Shown: one piece after another, positions 1-8,831 of the stretch | Position numbering within the stretch: the first letter of the stretch is position 1 | How the letters are laid out: every line of letters starts with the position of its first letter | Assembly: GCF_023631325.1 (NCBI RefSeq) | Contig: NZ_JALQDG010000038.1 | Location: 1-59,510, forward strand | Length of the DNA: 59,510 nt | Source of the DNA: Caballeronia sp. INDeC2 | Lineage (GTDB): Bacteria > Pseudomonadota > Gammaproteobacteria > Burkholderiales > Burkholderiaceae | Reading direction: 5' to 3' | Position numbers and translations under genes: made by a program | The notes under the pieces: generated by a model | Told to the model about the DNA's origin: nothing | Database searches by the model: none | Seen by the model: the letters and a program-made list of their open reading frames with translations, nothing else

Positions 1-120
1 TTTTTATTTTTTTTTTTTTTTTTTTTTTTGGGGTGTTTGTGTTTGGGGAGGGGGGGGGGGGTGGGGTGTGGGGGGGGGGGGGGGGGGGGGGGGCGGGGGG
101 CCCGCCCCCCCCCCCCGGTG
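1..120. repeat. Low-complexity contig edge (T, G and C homopolymers)
   Basis: The first ~30 bases are almost all T, followed by long G runs and then a C run ending near 117. Normal GC-rich coding sequence begins only after about 120. Such back-to-back homopolymers are typical of assembly or read-end artefacts. Open frames here translate to polyglycine and polyproline and should be ignored. Confidence 0.85.
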
Positions 121-222
121 CCGCACTTGCGGTTTCGAACGGGAACAAGATGACCGGCCGCGCGCCACCGACTCCCGAAGGGTCGTCGCTTCGCCATTTA
201 TTGCACATCTTTGGAGAGCGCA

Positions 223-1557
223 ATGAACGAAGGTGCATTTCAAGGCGCAGTTTCGACGGAGGATGCCGTGCCGCATTCGTCCGCGATGGCAAACGCCACG
301 TATCGCCGCATCACGTGGCGGCTGGTTCCGTTTCTCTTCGTATGCTACGTGGCGGCGTATCTGGACCGCATCAATATCGGTTTTGCGCAGATCCAGATGC
401 GCAGCGACTTAGGCTTCAGCGACGCGGTGTACGGACTCGGAGCCGGCATCTTCTTCGCCGGATACTTTCTTTTCGAGGTGCCGAGCAATCTCATCCTCGA
501 ACGCATCGGCGCGCGCAAGACGCTGATCCGGATCATGCTGCTCTGGGGACTCACTTCGGCGGGCATGATGTTCGTGAAGTCGCCCACGGCGTTCTATGGG
601 ATGCGCTTCATGCTCGGCGTGTTCGAGGCAGGCTTCTTTCCGGGCATGATTTTCTATCTCACGTGCTGGTATCCGGCCGCGCGGCGCGGCCGTGTGATGG
701 CGCTCTTTCTCACCGCGGTGGCGATGGCAGGCGTGCTGGGCGGGCCGGTGTCAGGATGGGCGTTGAACCGGCTCGACGGTGTGCATGGGCTGCAAGGCTG
801 GCAATGGCTCTTTCTGATGGAGGGATTGCCGTCGTGCCTGCTCGGCATCGCCGCATTCTTCTATCTCGACGACAATCCGCGCGAGGCACGCTGGCTCTCC
901 GGTGCCGAGAAAGCGGTTGTGCTGCACGAGCTCGACCAGGAGCGTGACGCGTCGTCTCTCTTCGAGCGACATGGCTTTGGCGGCGCGCTGAGAAGCGGCC
1001 GGATCTATGCGCTCGCGCTCGTCTGGTTCACGTTCATCTGCGGCGTGTATGCGATCAGCTTCTGGCTGCCAGCCCTGATCAGGGGTGCAGGCGTTACCGA
1101 TGCATACTCGATCGGTATGCTCTCCGCGATTCCCTACGGCGTTGCGGCGCTCACGATGGTGCTTGTCAGCCGCCATTCCGATCGGACGCGCGAACGGCGC
1201 TGGCATACTGCAGCTTGTGCCTTGATCGGCGCAGCCGCGCTGTCGGCCATTGCGGGCACGGGCTCGGATCTGTGGCTCGCGCTCGCGTGGATCAGCGTGG
1301 CGACGGCCTGCATCTTCACTTTGCAGCCGCTGTTCTGGGCGATCGCGACCGACTTCCTCGCAGGCACGCGCGCGGCAGCGGGCACGATCGCGTTCATCAA
1401 CAGCCTGGGCCTGCTTGGCGGCTTTGCGAGCCCGAGTATGCTGGGCTTCGTGAAGACGGTCACGGGAAGCCTGAATAACGGCCTGTTCGTCGTATCGGCA
1501 TTGATCGTCGTTGGTGCGCTGATCACGCTGGGCTCGGCCGGACGACCGGTAAAATAG
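223..1557 (+). CDS. MFS transporter, anion:cation symporter (ACS)-like
   Basis: Predicted inner-membrane carrier of 444 aa, a normal length for a 12-helix MFS protein. The LDRINIGFAQ signature after the first helix and the long run LFEVPSNLILERIGARK are typical of the ACS family, which imports organic anions such as tartrate, phthalate or other aromatic acids with protons. The ATG at 223 is preferred to an upstream TTG at 211 because a GGAGAG Shine-Dalgarno sits at 213-218. A LysR regulator follows 67 bp downstream on the same strand, so the carrier is probably its target. The substrate cannot be read from the sequence. Confidence 0.85.
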   Translation: MNEGAFQGAVSTEDAVPHSSAMANATYRRITWRLVPFLFVCYVAAYLDRINIGFAQIQMRSDLGFSDAVYGLGAGIFFAGYFLFEVPSNLILERIGARKTLIRIMLLWGLTSAGMMFVKSPTAFYGMRFMLGVFEAGFFPGMIFYLTCWYPAARRGRVMALFLTAVAMAGVLGGPVSGWALNRLDGVHGLQGWQWLFLMEGLPSCLLGIAAFFYLDDNPREARWLSGAEKAVVLHELDQERDASSLFERHGFGGALRSGRIYALALVWFTFICGVYAISFWLPALIRGAGVTDAYSIGMLSAIPYGVAALTMVLVSRHSDRTRERRWHTAACALIGAAALSAIAGTGSDLWLALAWISVATACIFTLQPLFWAIATDFLAGTRAAAGTIAFINSLGLLGGFASPSMLGFVKTVTGSLNNGLFVVSALIVVGALITLGSAGRPVK

Positions 1558-1624
1558 GGCACTTGTCCGGACCGCGAGGACCTTGCGTCCGGCCCGACAG
1601 ACGCTGCAGGGGCCACGACGCGAC

Positions 1625-2527
1625 ATGCGAATCGACGTTCATCACATTCGAGCCTTCCTGGCGGTCGCCGACGCGCTGCAGTTCAATGTCGCGGCGGAGC
1701 GGCTCCACATGACGCAGCCGGCGTTGAGCCGCATCATCAAGGCGCTGGAGGAATCGGTGGGCGCGGCGTTGCTCACGCGCACGACGCGGCGCGTCGAGTT
1801 GACCGATGCGGGCCGCGTGTTCGCGGAGCATTGTCAGCTCGCGCTCACGCATATCGATCAGGCGATCACGCTCGCGCGACGCGCGGAGGCGGGCAACATC
1901 GGGCATTTGCGCATCGCCTACATGGACTTCGCGATCAACGGCACTCTGCCCGCCATCATCGAGGCGTTTGGCAAGAAGTTTCCGTCGATCAACATCGATC
2001 TCGTGCATATGCCAAGCACGGTGCAGAAAGAGGCGATGCTCGATTCGACTATCGACGTCGGCTTCATGATCGGGCCATTCGCGGCACCCGGGGTCGAAAC
2101 GCGGGTGTTCGGCCGGGAGCCGATGGTGGCGCTCCTGCCGACCGCGCATCCGTTGGCGCAGAAGAAAGCGCTGAAACTCACGGACCTCGCGAACGAGCGC
2201 TTCGTGCTCGGCACGCCGCATTCGTGGGAAGCGTTTCGCCATCACTTCTTCTCGATCTGTCATCGAGCGGGCTTTGCTCCTGCGATCGCTCAGGAGGCGT
2301 CGACAAGCGACGGCATCATCGGCCTTGTCGCCGCAAATACGGGCGTGAGCATTTATCCCGAGTGCATTCGCAACATTCAGCGCAGCGGACTGTGCGTCCG
2401 GCCGCTCTTGGATAGGGACACGGCAATCGACATGGTCGTCTGCTGGCGCGGCGACACGCGCAACCCGTCCGTCGACACTTTCATTAGTGAGTTGAAGGCA
2501 TCGAGATCCGATGTCGGCAAGAAATGA
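1625..2527 (+). CDS. LysR-family transcriptional regulator
   Basis: 300-aa regulator. The N-terminal winged helix-turn-helix covers about residues 1-60 (IRAFLAVADALQFNVAAERL, then TQPALSRIIKALEE), followed by a periplasmic-binding-protein-like effector domain from about residue 90. ATG 1625 is chosen because the LysR domain starts immediately after it; an upstream TTG at 1583 would add an unconserved extension. It lies just downstream of an ACS-family carrier and 1.3 kb from a monooxygenase operon. LysR proteins near aromatic catabolic genes usually activate in response to a pathway intermediate; which promoter it acts on here is inference. Confidence 0.85.
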   Translation: MRIDVHHIRAFLAVADALQFNVAAERLHMTQPALSRIIKALEESVGAALLTRTTRRVELTDAGRVFAEHCQLALTHIDQAITLARRAEAGNIGHLRIAYMDFAINGTLPAIIEAFGKKFPSINIDLVHMPSTVQKEAMLDSTIDVGFMIGPFAAPGVETRVFGREPMVALLPTAHPLAQKKALKLTDLANERFVLGTPHSWEAFRHHFFSICHRAGFAPAIAQEASTSDGIIGLVAANTGVSIYPECIRNIQRSGLCVRPLLDRDTAIDMVVCWRGDTRNPSVDTFISELKASRSDVGKK

Positions 2528-2544
2528 CGGAGCTTCAGATCGCG

Positions 2545-2690
2545 AACCCTGCTCGGTCAAATCAATGTCGGGTACAACGTGCTGTTCGTTGTCTGCGGCT
2601 CCGCCTGTCTGATTGCATGGGTTGTGGTGCGCGGCATCCGCTCTTCGAGCAAGCTCGTAGACGCCGCGAGGGCGCGACAGACAGCCGCGA
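2545..2690 (+). pseudogene. Possible C-terminal remnant of an MFS transporter
   Basis: Between the LysR stop and the convergent amidohydrolase, one frame encodes a single hydrophobic helix (NVLFVVCGSACLIAWVVV) followed by a basic tail, resembling the last helix of ACS-type MFS carriers. No matching upstream part exists, so this is at most a decayed 3' fragment. It could also be chance hydrophobic coding. Confidence 0.25.
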
Positions 2691-2693
2691 TTC

Positions 2694-3716
2694 TCACGCC
2701 GCACCGAGCCAGGCAGCGGCGTTTCGCCACCGCAAGGCTTCCGCAGCGGCGGTTTCCAAATCGAGGGAAGCCACACGCCCCACAGGGTCGGCATCCATGA
2801 TAGCGAACGGATAATCGGTCGCAATCATCACGCGGTCGTGACCGACCATCGCGATGAGGGCACGGATCGCCGTGGCGCTATAGAGCAGGTCGTCGTAGAA
2901 AAGCGCCCGTGCAGCTTGAAGCGGGGATATGGGAACTGCCTCCCGCAACGCTTGCTGACACTCCCAGGAATACTGCATTCGGGGCAGCAAGGCCTGTATG
3001 GAGCCGCCACCATGACTTAGCGCAATGCGTAGGCGTGGATATCTCGTCATCAGTCCGCCCGTGATGATCGAAGCCGCGGCAAGGCCGATCTCTCCAGGAA
3101 ACGCGACGACCTGTTCCAGGGATGCCGGTCCTACAAGCCGGTCCATGCCCGCGGGGCGCAGCGGGTGAACGAAAATCGCCGCGCCGCATGCCTCGGCCGC
3201 CTCGAAAAATGGCCAGAATCGGGGATCCCCGATCGGCACGCCGTTGACATTGCTACCGACTTCAATGCCGGCCAACCCTAGCGTGCCGACCGCGAATTCG
3301 AGCTCCTGGACGGCCAGGTCGATGTCTTGCAAAGGCGCCGCGCCAAGCGCAAAGAACTGCTCGGGCGCCTGCGCGACCATGTTTGCGAGCGTGTCGTTCA
3401 GATATCGAGACAGCGCCGCGCCGTCATTCGCATCAAGCCAATACGACAGCAATTCGGGCATCGGAGACAGAACCTGACGCTCTATCCCGAGCCGTGCCAT
3501 GTCCGCGCGCCGGATCTCGGTATCCCAGGCCTGATTCGACACCGTGCGGTAGACGCTGCCTGAAATCATGACGTGGCGATGGCAAGGCTGAGCATCGCGC
3601 ATTGAAGGCCAGGCCGAGTCACGCCGCTTGCCGATGTAAGCAGGGAAATCGAGGGGAACAACGTGGGTATGAACGTCGATGCAACCGCAGCATGAATGCG
3701 AAACCGGATTGCTCAT
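2694..3716 (-). CDS. Amidohydrolase-2 family protein (ACMSD / aromatic acid decarboxylase-like)
   Basis: 340-aa metal-dependent TIM-barrel protein. Visible ligands: the HxH pair in CIDVHTHVVP (H16, H18), a His in IFVHPLRP, a His in ALSHGGG and the Asp in IATDYPF. Members of this family (ACMSD, gamma-resorcylate decarboxylase, 5-carboxyvanillate decarboxylase LigW) usually remove carboxyl groups from aromatic or muconate-type acids; a few are hydrolases. ATG 3716 is preferred to TTG 3731 because a GAGAG lies 8 bases upstream. It is transcribed divergently from the monooxygenase operon across an inverted repeat at 3754-3809, suggesting co-regulation. Substrate unknown. Confidence 0.8.
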   Translation of the reverse strand: MSNPVSHSCCGCIDVHTHVVPLDFPAYIGKRRDSAWPSMRDAQPCHRHVMISGSVYRTVSNQAWDTEIRRADMARLGIERQVLSPMPELLSYWLDANDGAALSRYLNDTLANMVAQAPEQFFALGAAPLQDIDLAVQELEFAVGTLGLAGIEVGSNVNGVPIGDPRFWPFFEAAEACGAAIFVHPLRPAGMDRLVGPASLEQVVAFPGEIGLAAASIITGGLMTRYPRLRIALSHGGGSIQALLPRMQYSWECQQALREAVPISPLQAARALFYDDLLYSATAIRALIAMVGHDRVMIATDYPFAIMDADPVGRVASLDLETAAAEALRWRNAAAWLGAA

Positions 3717-3753
3717 TCGGGTAACTCTCAATCAAGTTAAGGGACTTTAACAG

Positions 3754-3809
3754 TTGCAAAACCAACCATTATGGGATTTAATTCGAACATGAATTGGTTG
3801 CTTTTGCAA
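3754..3809. promoter_or_regulatory. Long inverted repeat in divergent promoter region (candidate operator)
   Basis: The left arm TTGCAAAACCAACC (3754-3767) and right arm GGTTGCTTTTGCAA (3796-3809) are complementary at 13 of 14 positions with a 28-bp AT-rich spacer. Arm centres are 42 bp apart, about four helical turns. It lies between the divergent starts at 3716 and 3829. A regulator bound to both arms on one DNA face could control both genes. Which regulator is unknown. Confidence 0.55.
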
Positions 3810-3828
3810 TAGTTTTGGGAGAGTCCAA

Positions 3829-5073
3829 ATGACCGTCACGTCAGTCGTCCTCGATCGTCCGGAAGCGCCCGCTTCTGTCGAACGCATCGATGACAAACCG
3901 TTTGAACGCCTGCTTGATGCGGCCGTCGAACTCCGCACGTTTGTGGCACAACGTGCCCGGCAAACCGAATTGGATCGCAGGGTATCAGCCGAAGTCACGC
4001 AGTTGCTGAAGGAGGCAGGGCTCTACAAGGTCGTGCAGCCCCGGCGCTTCGGTGGCTATGAAATGAGCCTCGAGAGCCTGCGCCGGCTCGCGTTTGAGGT
4101 CGGACGCGGCTGCACTTCCACCGGTTGGTGCTATGGGTTGAGCGCAGCGGCGTCGTGGGTGCTGGGCATGTTTCCGGAACAAGCGCAGCACGACGTTTGG
4201 GGCAGCGATTCCGACGCACTGCTTGCGTCTTGCATCGCGCCGACGGGCAAAGCTGTTCCAACGGATGGCGGTTACCGATTGATGGGTCGTTGGAGCTTTG
4301 GGAGCAATTGCGACAACGCGCAATGGCTGTCACTCGGCGCGATGGTCGAGCAGCCGGGAGGCGCTTCGCCGCGTCCCATTTTTCTGCTCGTCCCGCATGG
4401 CGACTATCGCATCGTTGACACCTGGCACACAGTGGGCCTTGCAGGAACGGGCAGCAAGGACATCGCGATCGAAACTGAAGTGTTCGTCCCAGCACATCGA
4501 TGCGTGGCATTCGCCGAGGTGCTCGACCAGCAGGCGCCGGGCGCGGAGATCCATGAGTCGGCGCTGTATCGCGTGCCTTTTCTGAGCGGCTTCCCGCCCT
4601 TGCTTGCCAACCCCGCAGTCGCAGCGCTGCGAGGCGCCACCGATGAATTCGTAGCGAGCATTGCGGCGCGTTCTACGCGCGGTGCATTCGCCGGCGGCGG
4701 TGCATCGATTGCGCAGTTCGGACATGTTCAATCGGCCGTCGCGCAGGCCGAAGCTGCGATCGATGCAGCACAGTTGATTCTGCAGCGGGACCTTCAACAG
4801 GCGACCGATCTGGTCAATGCCGGAGAAAAACTCAGCGTCGAGCAACGCATTACGCTGCGTCGGGGACATGCGTATACGGTGCGTCTATGCGTTGATGCAA
4901 TCAATGGGTTGTACGACGTGGTGGGAGGAACGGGCATCCAGCTCGACAACGGCGTGCAGCGAGCATGGCGCGACATCAACGCGGTGGCCCATCACATCAG
5001 CGTCAACTGGCAAGCGGTGTCCACGATGTACGGACAGATGCGTTTTGGCCTTCCGCCGCGCGGTCAGTACTGA
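3829..5073 (+). CDS. Flavin-dependent monooxygenase, acyl-CoA dehydrogenase fold (HpaH C2 / HsaA-like)
   Basis: 414-aa group D flavoprotein monooxygenase with an acyl-CoA dehydrogenase fold. The N-terminal helical domain includes LKEAGLYKVVQPRRFGG, the central beta domain YRLMGRWSFGSNCDNAQW and WHTVGLAGTGSKDI, and the C-terminal helices VVGGTGIQLDNGVQRAWRD. Known relatives (HsaA, C2 of p-hydroxyphenylacetate hydroxylase) ortho-hydroxylate phenols using reduced flavin from a separate reductase. The predicted flavin reductase two genes downstream fits that partner. The next gene is an extradiol dioxygenase, so the likely product is a catechol that is then ring-opened. First gene of an operon running to 11450. 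Confidence 0.85.
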   Translation: MTVTSVVLDRPEAPASVERIDDKPFERLLDAAVELRTFVAQRARQTELDRRVSAEVTQLLKEAGLYKVVQPRRFGGYEMSLESLRRLAFEVGRGCTSTGWCYGLSAAASWVLGMFPEQAQHDVWGSDSDALLASCIAPTGKAVPTDGGYRLMGRWSFGSNCDNAQWLSLGAMVEQPGGASPRPIFLLVPHGDYRIVDTWHTVGLAGTGSKDIAIETEVFVPAHRCVAFAEVLDQQAPGAEIHESALYRVPFLSGFPPLLANPAVAALRGATDEFVASIAARSTRGAFAGGGASIAQFGHVQSAVAQAEAAIDAAQLILQRDLQQATDLVNAGEKLSVEQRITLRRGHAYTVRLCVDAINGLYDVVGGTGIQLDNGVQRAWRDINAVAHHISVNWQAVSTMYGQMRFGLPPRGQY

Positions 5074-5085
5074 GGAGAAAGACAA

Positions 5086-6000
5086 ATGGTCCGATATCGG
5101 AAGTTGGGGCGAATCGAACTGAATGTGACTGAGCTTGCGCGTGCCCGCCGCTTCTATGAGGAGGTGGTAGGCCTTCAGTACGTCGAAACGGGCAGCGACG
5201 GAGGGGTGCGTCTGCGCTGCGATCAGGAACATCACAGCTTGGTGCTCTTCGAGGCACGGGAAGCCGGTCTGCGCTGCGCTGGCTTTATGCTTGAGGACCT
5301 TTCCCAGTTCGAACCATTGATCGGTCGCCTCGTCGGTGCGGGTCTTGAGGTTCACGAAATCGAGCCGCTCGCGTGCAGTTCACGCGCTCAGGCCCGGGCG
5401 GTACGCGTCTTCGAACCGTTGGTGGGCGCTACCATCGAATTCTATGTGCCAGTGGAGGATTCTGCGCGCCCGTTCCAGCCGTCGGTTGCGCGCATTCAAC
5501 GCCTTGGGCACGTGGTGTTCAACACACCGGACGCTGCACGGGCTGTAGAGTTCTGGCGAGACGTGCTGAATTTCAAAGAATCAGATTCAGTGGGCGAGTT
5601 CATTACGTTCATGCGCTGCTGGCCAAATCCTTATCATCACGGTATCGGCATTGCGAAGTTTGAGCGCCGCGCACTGCATCACGTCAATTTCATGGTTACC
5701 GAGATCGACGATATCGGCCGTGCGCTCTCCCGTCTGAAGGCCGCGAACTCAGACATCGTTTTCGGGCCAGGCCGCCATCCCGCCTCGGACAGCGTCTTTC
5801 TATATTTCCTCGATCCCGATGGCCTCACGATGGAATACAGCTTTGGGATGGAAGCGTTCCCGGAGGCATTTCCGCGGGCGGCGCGCCGCATGGAGCCGTC
5901 GCCGCTGTCGCTGGATTACTGGGGGTCAGCGCGCGATCCAAGGTGTTTCACCGGTGCTGGCGCCAACGCCCGGCCCATGTCCGGGGAGCAACAGCCATGA
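5086..6000 (+). CDS. Type I extradiol ring-cleavage dioxygenase (VOC family)
   Basis: 304 aa with two vicinal-oxygen-chelate domains (about residues 5-125 and 138-265), the layout of BphC-type catechol 2,3-dioxygenases. The Fe(II) triad is visible: H142 (LGHVVF), H198/H199 (LHHVNF) and E250 in LYFLDPDGLTMEYS, matching the family signature. It should cleave a catechol next to its hydroxyls to a yellow semialdehyde or muconate-type product. It starts 12 bp after the monooxygenase, and its stop overlaps the flavin reductase start (ATGA), implying translational coupling of hydroxylation and ring cleavage. The exact catechol is unknown. Confidence 0.85.
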   Translation: MVRYRKLGRIELNVTELARARRFYEEVVGLQYVETGSDGGVRLRCDQEHHSLVLFEAREAGLRCAGFMLEDLSQFEPLIGRLVGAGLEVHEIEPLACSSRAQARAVRVFEPLVGATIEFYVPVEDSARPFQPSVARIQRLGHVVFNTPDAARAVEFWRDVLNFKESDSVGEFITFMRCWPNPYHHGIGIAKFERRALHHVNFMVTEIDDIGRALSRLKAANSDIVFGPGRHPASDSVFLYFLDPDGLTMEYSFGMEAFPEAFPRAARRMEPSPLSLDYWGSARDPRCFTGAGANARPMSGEQQP

Positions 6001-6494
6001 GCGCGTCCACTGTAGATAGCCGTGAGCTACGCAACGCGCTGGGGCGCTTCGCCACTGGCGTGTGCATCGTCACGACAAGTACCGCAGACGGACGCAAGGC
6101 CGCGCTCACGGTTAATTCTTTTTGCTCTGTCTCGCTCGATCCGCCATTGGTTGCGTGGTATCTGAACGACCGCGCGCCAAGTCTGCCTGTGTTCCGCGAG
6201 TCGGGCTATTTCGCTGTGCACGTTCTAGCCGCCGATCAGCAGCACTTGGCGAGTCATTTCGCGCGCCCTTCGGAAGACAAGTTTGCATTCGTCGGCGATC
6301 GCTTGCAGACGGGCCTGGGTGACGTGCCCGTGCTAGGCGACACCCTGGCGCGTTTTGAGTGCCGAACGACAGCGATTGAGTCGTACGGCGACCATATGAT
6401 GATGCTGGGGCAGGTAGAGCGCTTTTCCTATGGTAGCGAATCACCCTTGCTGTTTCATGCGGGTCGTTTCATGGAGCAGAGTAAGTCCCTATGA
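5997..6494 (+). CDS. Flavin reductase (HpaC-like), partner of the monooxygenase
   Basis: 165-aa flavin-reductase-domain protein (ALGRFATGVCIVTT at the N-terminus, VNSFCSVSLDPPLVAWYL in the middle, SPLLFHAGRF near the end). Such proteins use NAD(P)H to reduce free FMN or FAD for a separate oxygenase component. ATG 5997 overlaps the dioxygenase stop as ATGA, with GGGGAG upstream. Position in the operon makes it the obvious electron donor for the 3829 monooxygenase, giving a two-component hydroxylase. Confidence 0.85.
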   Translation: MSASTVDSRELRNALGRFATGVCIVTTSTADGRKAALTVNSFCSVSLDPPLVAWYLNDRAPSLPVFRESGYFAVHVLAADQQHLASHFARPSEDKFAFVGDRLQTGLGDVPVLGDTLARFECRTTAIESYGDHMMMLGQVERFSYGSESPLLFHAGRFMEQSKSL

Positions 6495-6561
6495 ACCGCC
6501 AAGTGGGCCGCCACGAAGAGGCGGGTCACCTCGATTATTAGAACAGCATCTGGAGACGATC

Positions 6562-7827
6562 GTGCAAGGTATGTTTGCAAATAGATGGTGGATTGTATTC
6601 GGATCGGTCCTCGGGCTGATCGTCGGAAACGTCACCATCTTGCAGTTCTCGGCTTCTGTACTCATGAAGCCGATCATGGCGGAATTTGGCTGGAACCGGG
6701 GCATGGTCTCGGCAGCGGTGATGTTCGGCTCTGTCTGCGCCGCGCTTGCTACGCCGATCGCGGGCAAGCTAATGGACCGTCACGGGATCAAGCCAATCAC
6801 GCTTGGAGCTATCACGCTATTCGCGCTGGCGATCGCCTCCATGTCCCTTGCGCCGGCCGTCCCAGCCGTGTTTTTGGGAATGTTCGCCGTCGTCGGCGTG
6901 TTCAGCGCGGGGCAGGCGCCGCTTCCTTACGCCAAGGCGATCGCCGCGGCTTTTGACCGGCGCCGCGGGCTCGCGATGGGTCTCGCAATGACGGGCGTGG
7001 GTCTGGGCGCCGGACTCGTGCCGCGGTTGACACAGTTGTATCTTGACAGGTTCGGCTGGCGCGAGGCCTATGTCGCGGTCGGTATGACGGTGTTCATCGT
7101 TGCTTTCCTCGCCGTAGCGATGTTCATCGGCAACGCGGGCGGTGCACCACGCACCGCGCCGTCGAACGCACGCGCGCAGGCATCGACCGGACTGGAAGCG
7201 CGCGAGGCTTTGCGCACCTCACAGTTCTGGAAACTTGCCGTCGTGTTTCTATGCATACCGATTGTTGCCAACGGCACCATCACTCACCTCGTTCCACTGT
7301 TGACAGACCGCGGCATCCCAGCCGAACGGGCGGTAGCAGCGTTTTCCGCCATCGGCGTTTCATTGATCGTCGGGCGCCTGCTGTGTGGATTTCTGCTGGA
7401 CCGTTTCTTTGGCCCCTACGTAGCCATCGCGTTCGTTGCGCTGCCGGCGATCGGCGTCCTGACACTGTTGGCGAGTAATGACGCCGCGCTCACCACCGTA
7501 GGCGCCGTGCTAGTTGGCCTAGGTCTGGGCGCAGAAGTCGACCTGATCGCGTATCTGCAAAGCCGCTATTTCGGTTTGCGAGCGTTCGGGCAAATCTATG
7601 GTTACCTGTTCGCCGTATTCACTGTCGGAAGCGGGGTGGGACCGTTCGTGATGGGCGCGGCTTACGACGCCACCGGTTCTTACCGTCCCGCATTGACCGG
7701 CTTCGTCGTGCTGCTCGCGTGCGCGTCCTTGTTGCTGCTGCGCTTGCCACGCCGCTATCCGTTTCCCGTCGTCTCCCTCGGCACCGAACGCGTGCAGCAG
7801 AACTCGTCGCCTGCCGGCATTGCGTAA
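6562..7827 (+). CDS. MFS transporter, monocarboxylate/OFA-like
   Basis: 421-aa 12-helix carrier. The first helices (WWIVFGSVLGLIVGNVTILQ) and the loop FGWNRGMVSAAVMFGSVCA resemble the oxalate/formate and monocarboxylate branch of MFS, different from the ACS carrier at 223 but similar in layout to the MFS at 22418. A GTG at 6562 with GGAG at 6552-6555 is the best start; longer frames beginning inside the flavin reductase lack family similarity. Located inside the aromatic operon, it probably imports the pathway substrate. Confidence 0.8.
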   Translation: MQGMFANRWWIVFGSVLGLIVGNVTILQFSASVLMKPIMAEFGWNRGMVSAAVMFGSVCAALATPIAGKLMDRHGIKPITLGAITLFALAIASMSLAPAVPAVFLGMFAVVGVFSAGQAPLPYAKAIAAAFDRRRGLAMGLAMTGVGLGAGLVPRLTQLYLDRFGWREAYVAVGMTVFIVAFLAVAMFIGNAGGAPRTAPSNARAQASTGLEAREALRTSQFWKLAVVFLCIPIVANGTITHLVPLLTDRGIPAERAVAAFSAIGVSLIVGRLLCGFLLDRFFGPYVAIAFVALPAIGVLTLLASNDAALTTVGAVLVGLGLGAEVDLIAYLQSRYFGLRAFGQIYGYLFAVFTVGSGVGPFVMGAAYDATGSYRPALTGFVVLLACASLLLLRLPRRYPFPVVSLGTERVQQNSSPAGIA

Positions 7828-7857
7828 CTCATTTATTCGCTCCAGCTATCTCACCTT

Positions 7858-8721
7858 ATGAAACTCGTGACATATCGCCACAACGGCACGACCTCAATCG
7901 GAAAAGTGGAAGACGATCTGATCATCGATCTGCCTCGCAACGATCCGACGCTCCCGGACACCATGCTGGCATTGCTGCAAGGCGGGCCGACGATGATGGC
8001 GCGTGCGAATGCAGTACGCGGCGACTACGCTGTGCCGCTGTCGCAGTCGCAACTGCTTGCGCCATTGCAGAATCCGTCGAAGTTTCTCGCAATCGGTATG
8101 AACTATCGCAAACACGTCGAAGAGGCGGCCAAGGTCGGCGTGCATACACCCCCAGCGCAAGTTTGGTTCAACAAGCAGGTTTCTTGCATCAATGGACCGT
8201 TCGGCGACGTTCATCTTCCGAAGGTCTCGGACAAGCTCGACTACGAAGTCGAACTGTGCGCGGTGATCGGACAGCGGTGCCGGCACGTGAGTCGCGAGGA
8301 GGCGCCTTCCGTGATCGCCGGCTATATGGTCTGCAACGACGTTTCGGTGCGGGACTGGCAACTTGCCACGCAGACCATGACGATTGGAAAGTCCTTCGAC
8401 ACGTGCGGTCCGACAGGACCATGGATTGTCACATCGGACGAGCTAGGTGATCCCCATGCGCTGCACCTGCGCATGTGGGTGAACGGCGAATTGCGCCAGG
8501 ATGATCATACCGGCTCAATGATCCACGACGTGTACGCGCAAGTTGCCCATCTGTCCACGGCGTTCACGCTCGAGCCGGGCGATCTGCTCGCAACAGGGAC
8601 GCCGTCGGGTGTCGGAGTTGCGATGAGCCCAGCGAACTATCTGCGCGAAGGCGATGTCATGCGCGCGGAGATCGATCGTATCGGCGCGATCGAAAACCGC
8701 GTCGTAGCCGAGCCTGTCTGA
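7858..8721 (+). CDS. Fumarylacetoacetate hydrolase (FAH) family protein
   Basis: 287-aa protein with a short N-terminal cap and a C-terminal FAH core. Landmarks: IGMNYRKHVEEAAKVG, the metal-binding acidic residues in KLDYEVELCAVIG, then NDVSVRDWQ, GKSFDTCGPTGPWIVT and LLATGTPSGVGV. FAH-family enzymes in meta-cleavage routes hydrolyse, hydrate, isomerise or decarboxylate ring-opened dioxo acids (HpaG, 4-oxalocrotonate decarboxylase, 2-oxopent-4-enoate hydratase). It follows the MFS gene by 30 bp in the monooxygenase operon and probably acts after the extradiol dioxygenase. The precise reaction cannot be chosen from sequence. Confidence 0.85.
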   Translation: MKLVTYRHNGTTSIGKVEDDLIIDLPRNDPTLPDTMLALLQGGPTMMARANAVRGDYAVPLSQSQLLAPLQNPSKFLAIGMNYRKHVEEAAKVGVHTPPAQVWFNKQVSCINGPFGDVHLPKVSDKLDYEVELCAVIGQRCRHVSREEAPSVIAGYMVCNDVSVRDWQLATQTMTIGKSFDTCGPTGPWIVTSDELGDPHALHLRMWVNGELRQDDHTGSMIHDVYAQVAHLSTAFTLEPGDLLATGTPSGVGVAMSPANYLREGDVMRAEIDRIGAIENRVVAEPV

Positions 8722-8831
8722 CACACGCGAGCGGGCGGCAGCGGATGTGCCACGTGATTCCGCTGGCCGCGAAAGGCTTCCATGCATTCAACTCAGGAAC
8801 ATCCGTGCATCAAAAGAAGAACGAACAAAAC

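Noticed and set aside
1..120. G- and C-rich runs that could form a G-quadruplex or encode Gly/Pro-rich peptides
   Set aside because: They adjoin a poly-T run at the window edge and a similar pattern occurs at the other end; a sequencing or assembly artefact is far more likely.
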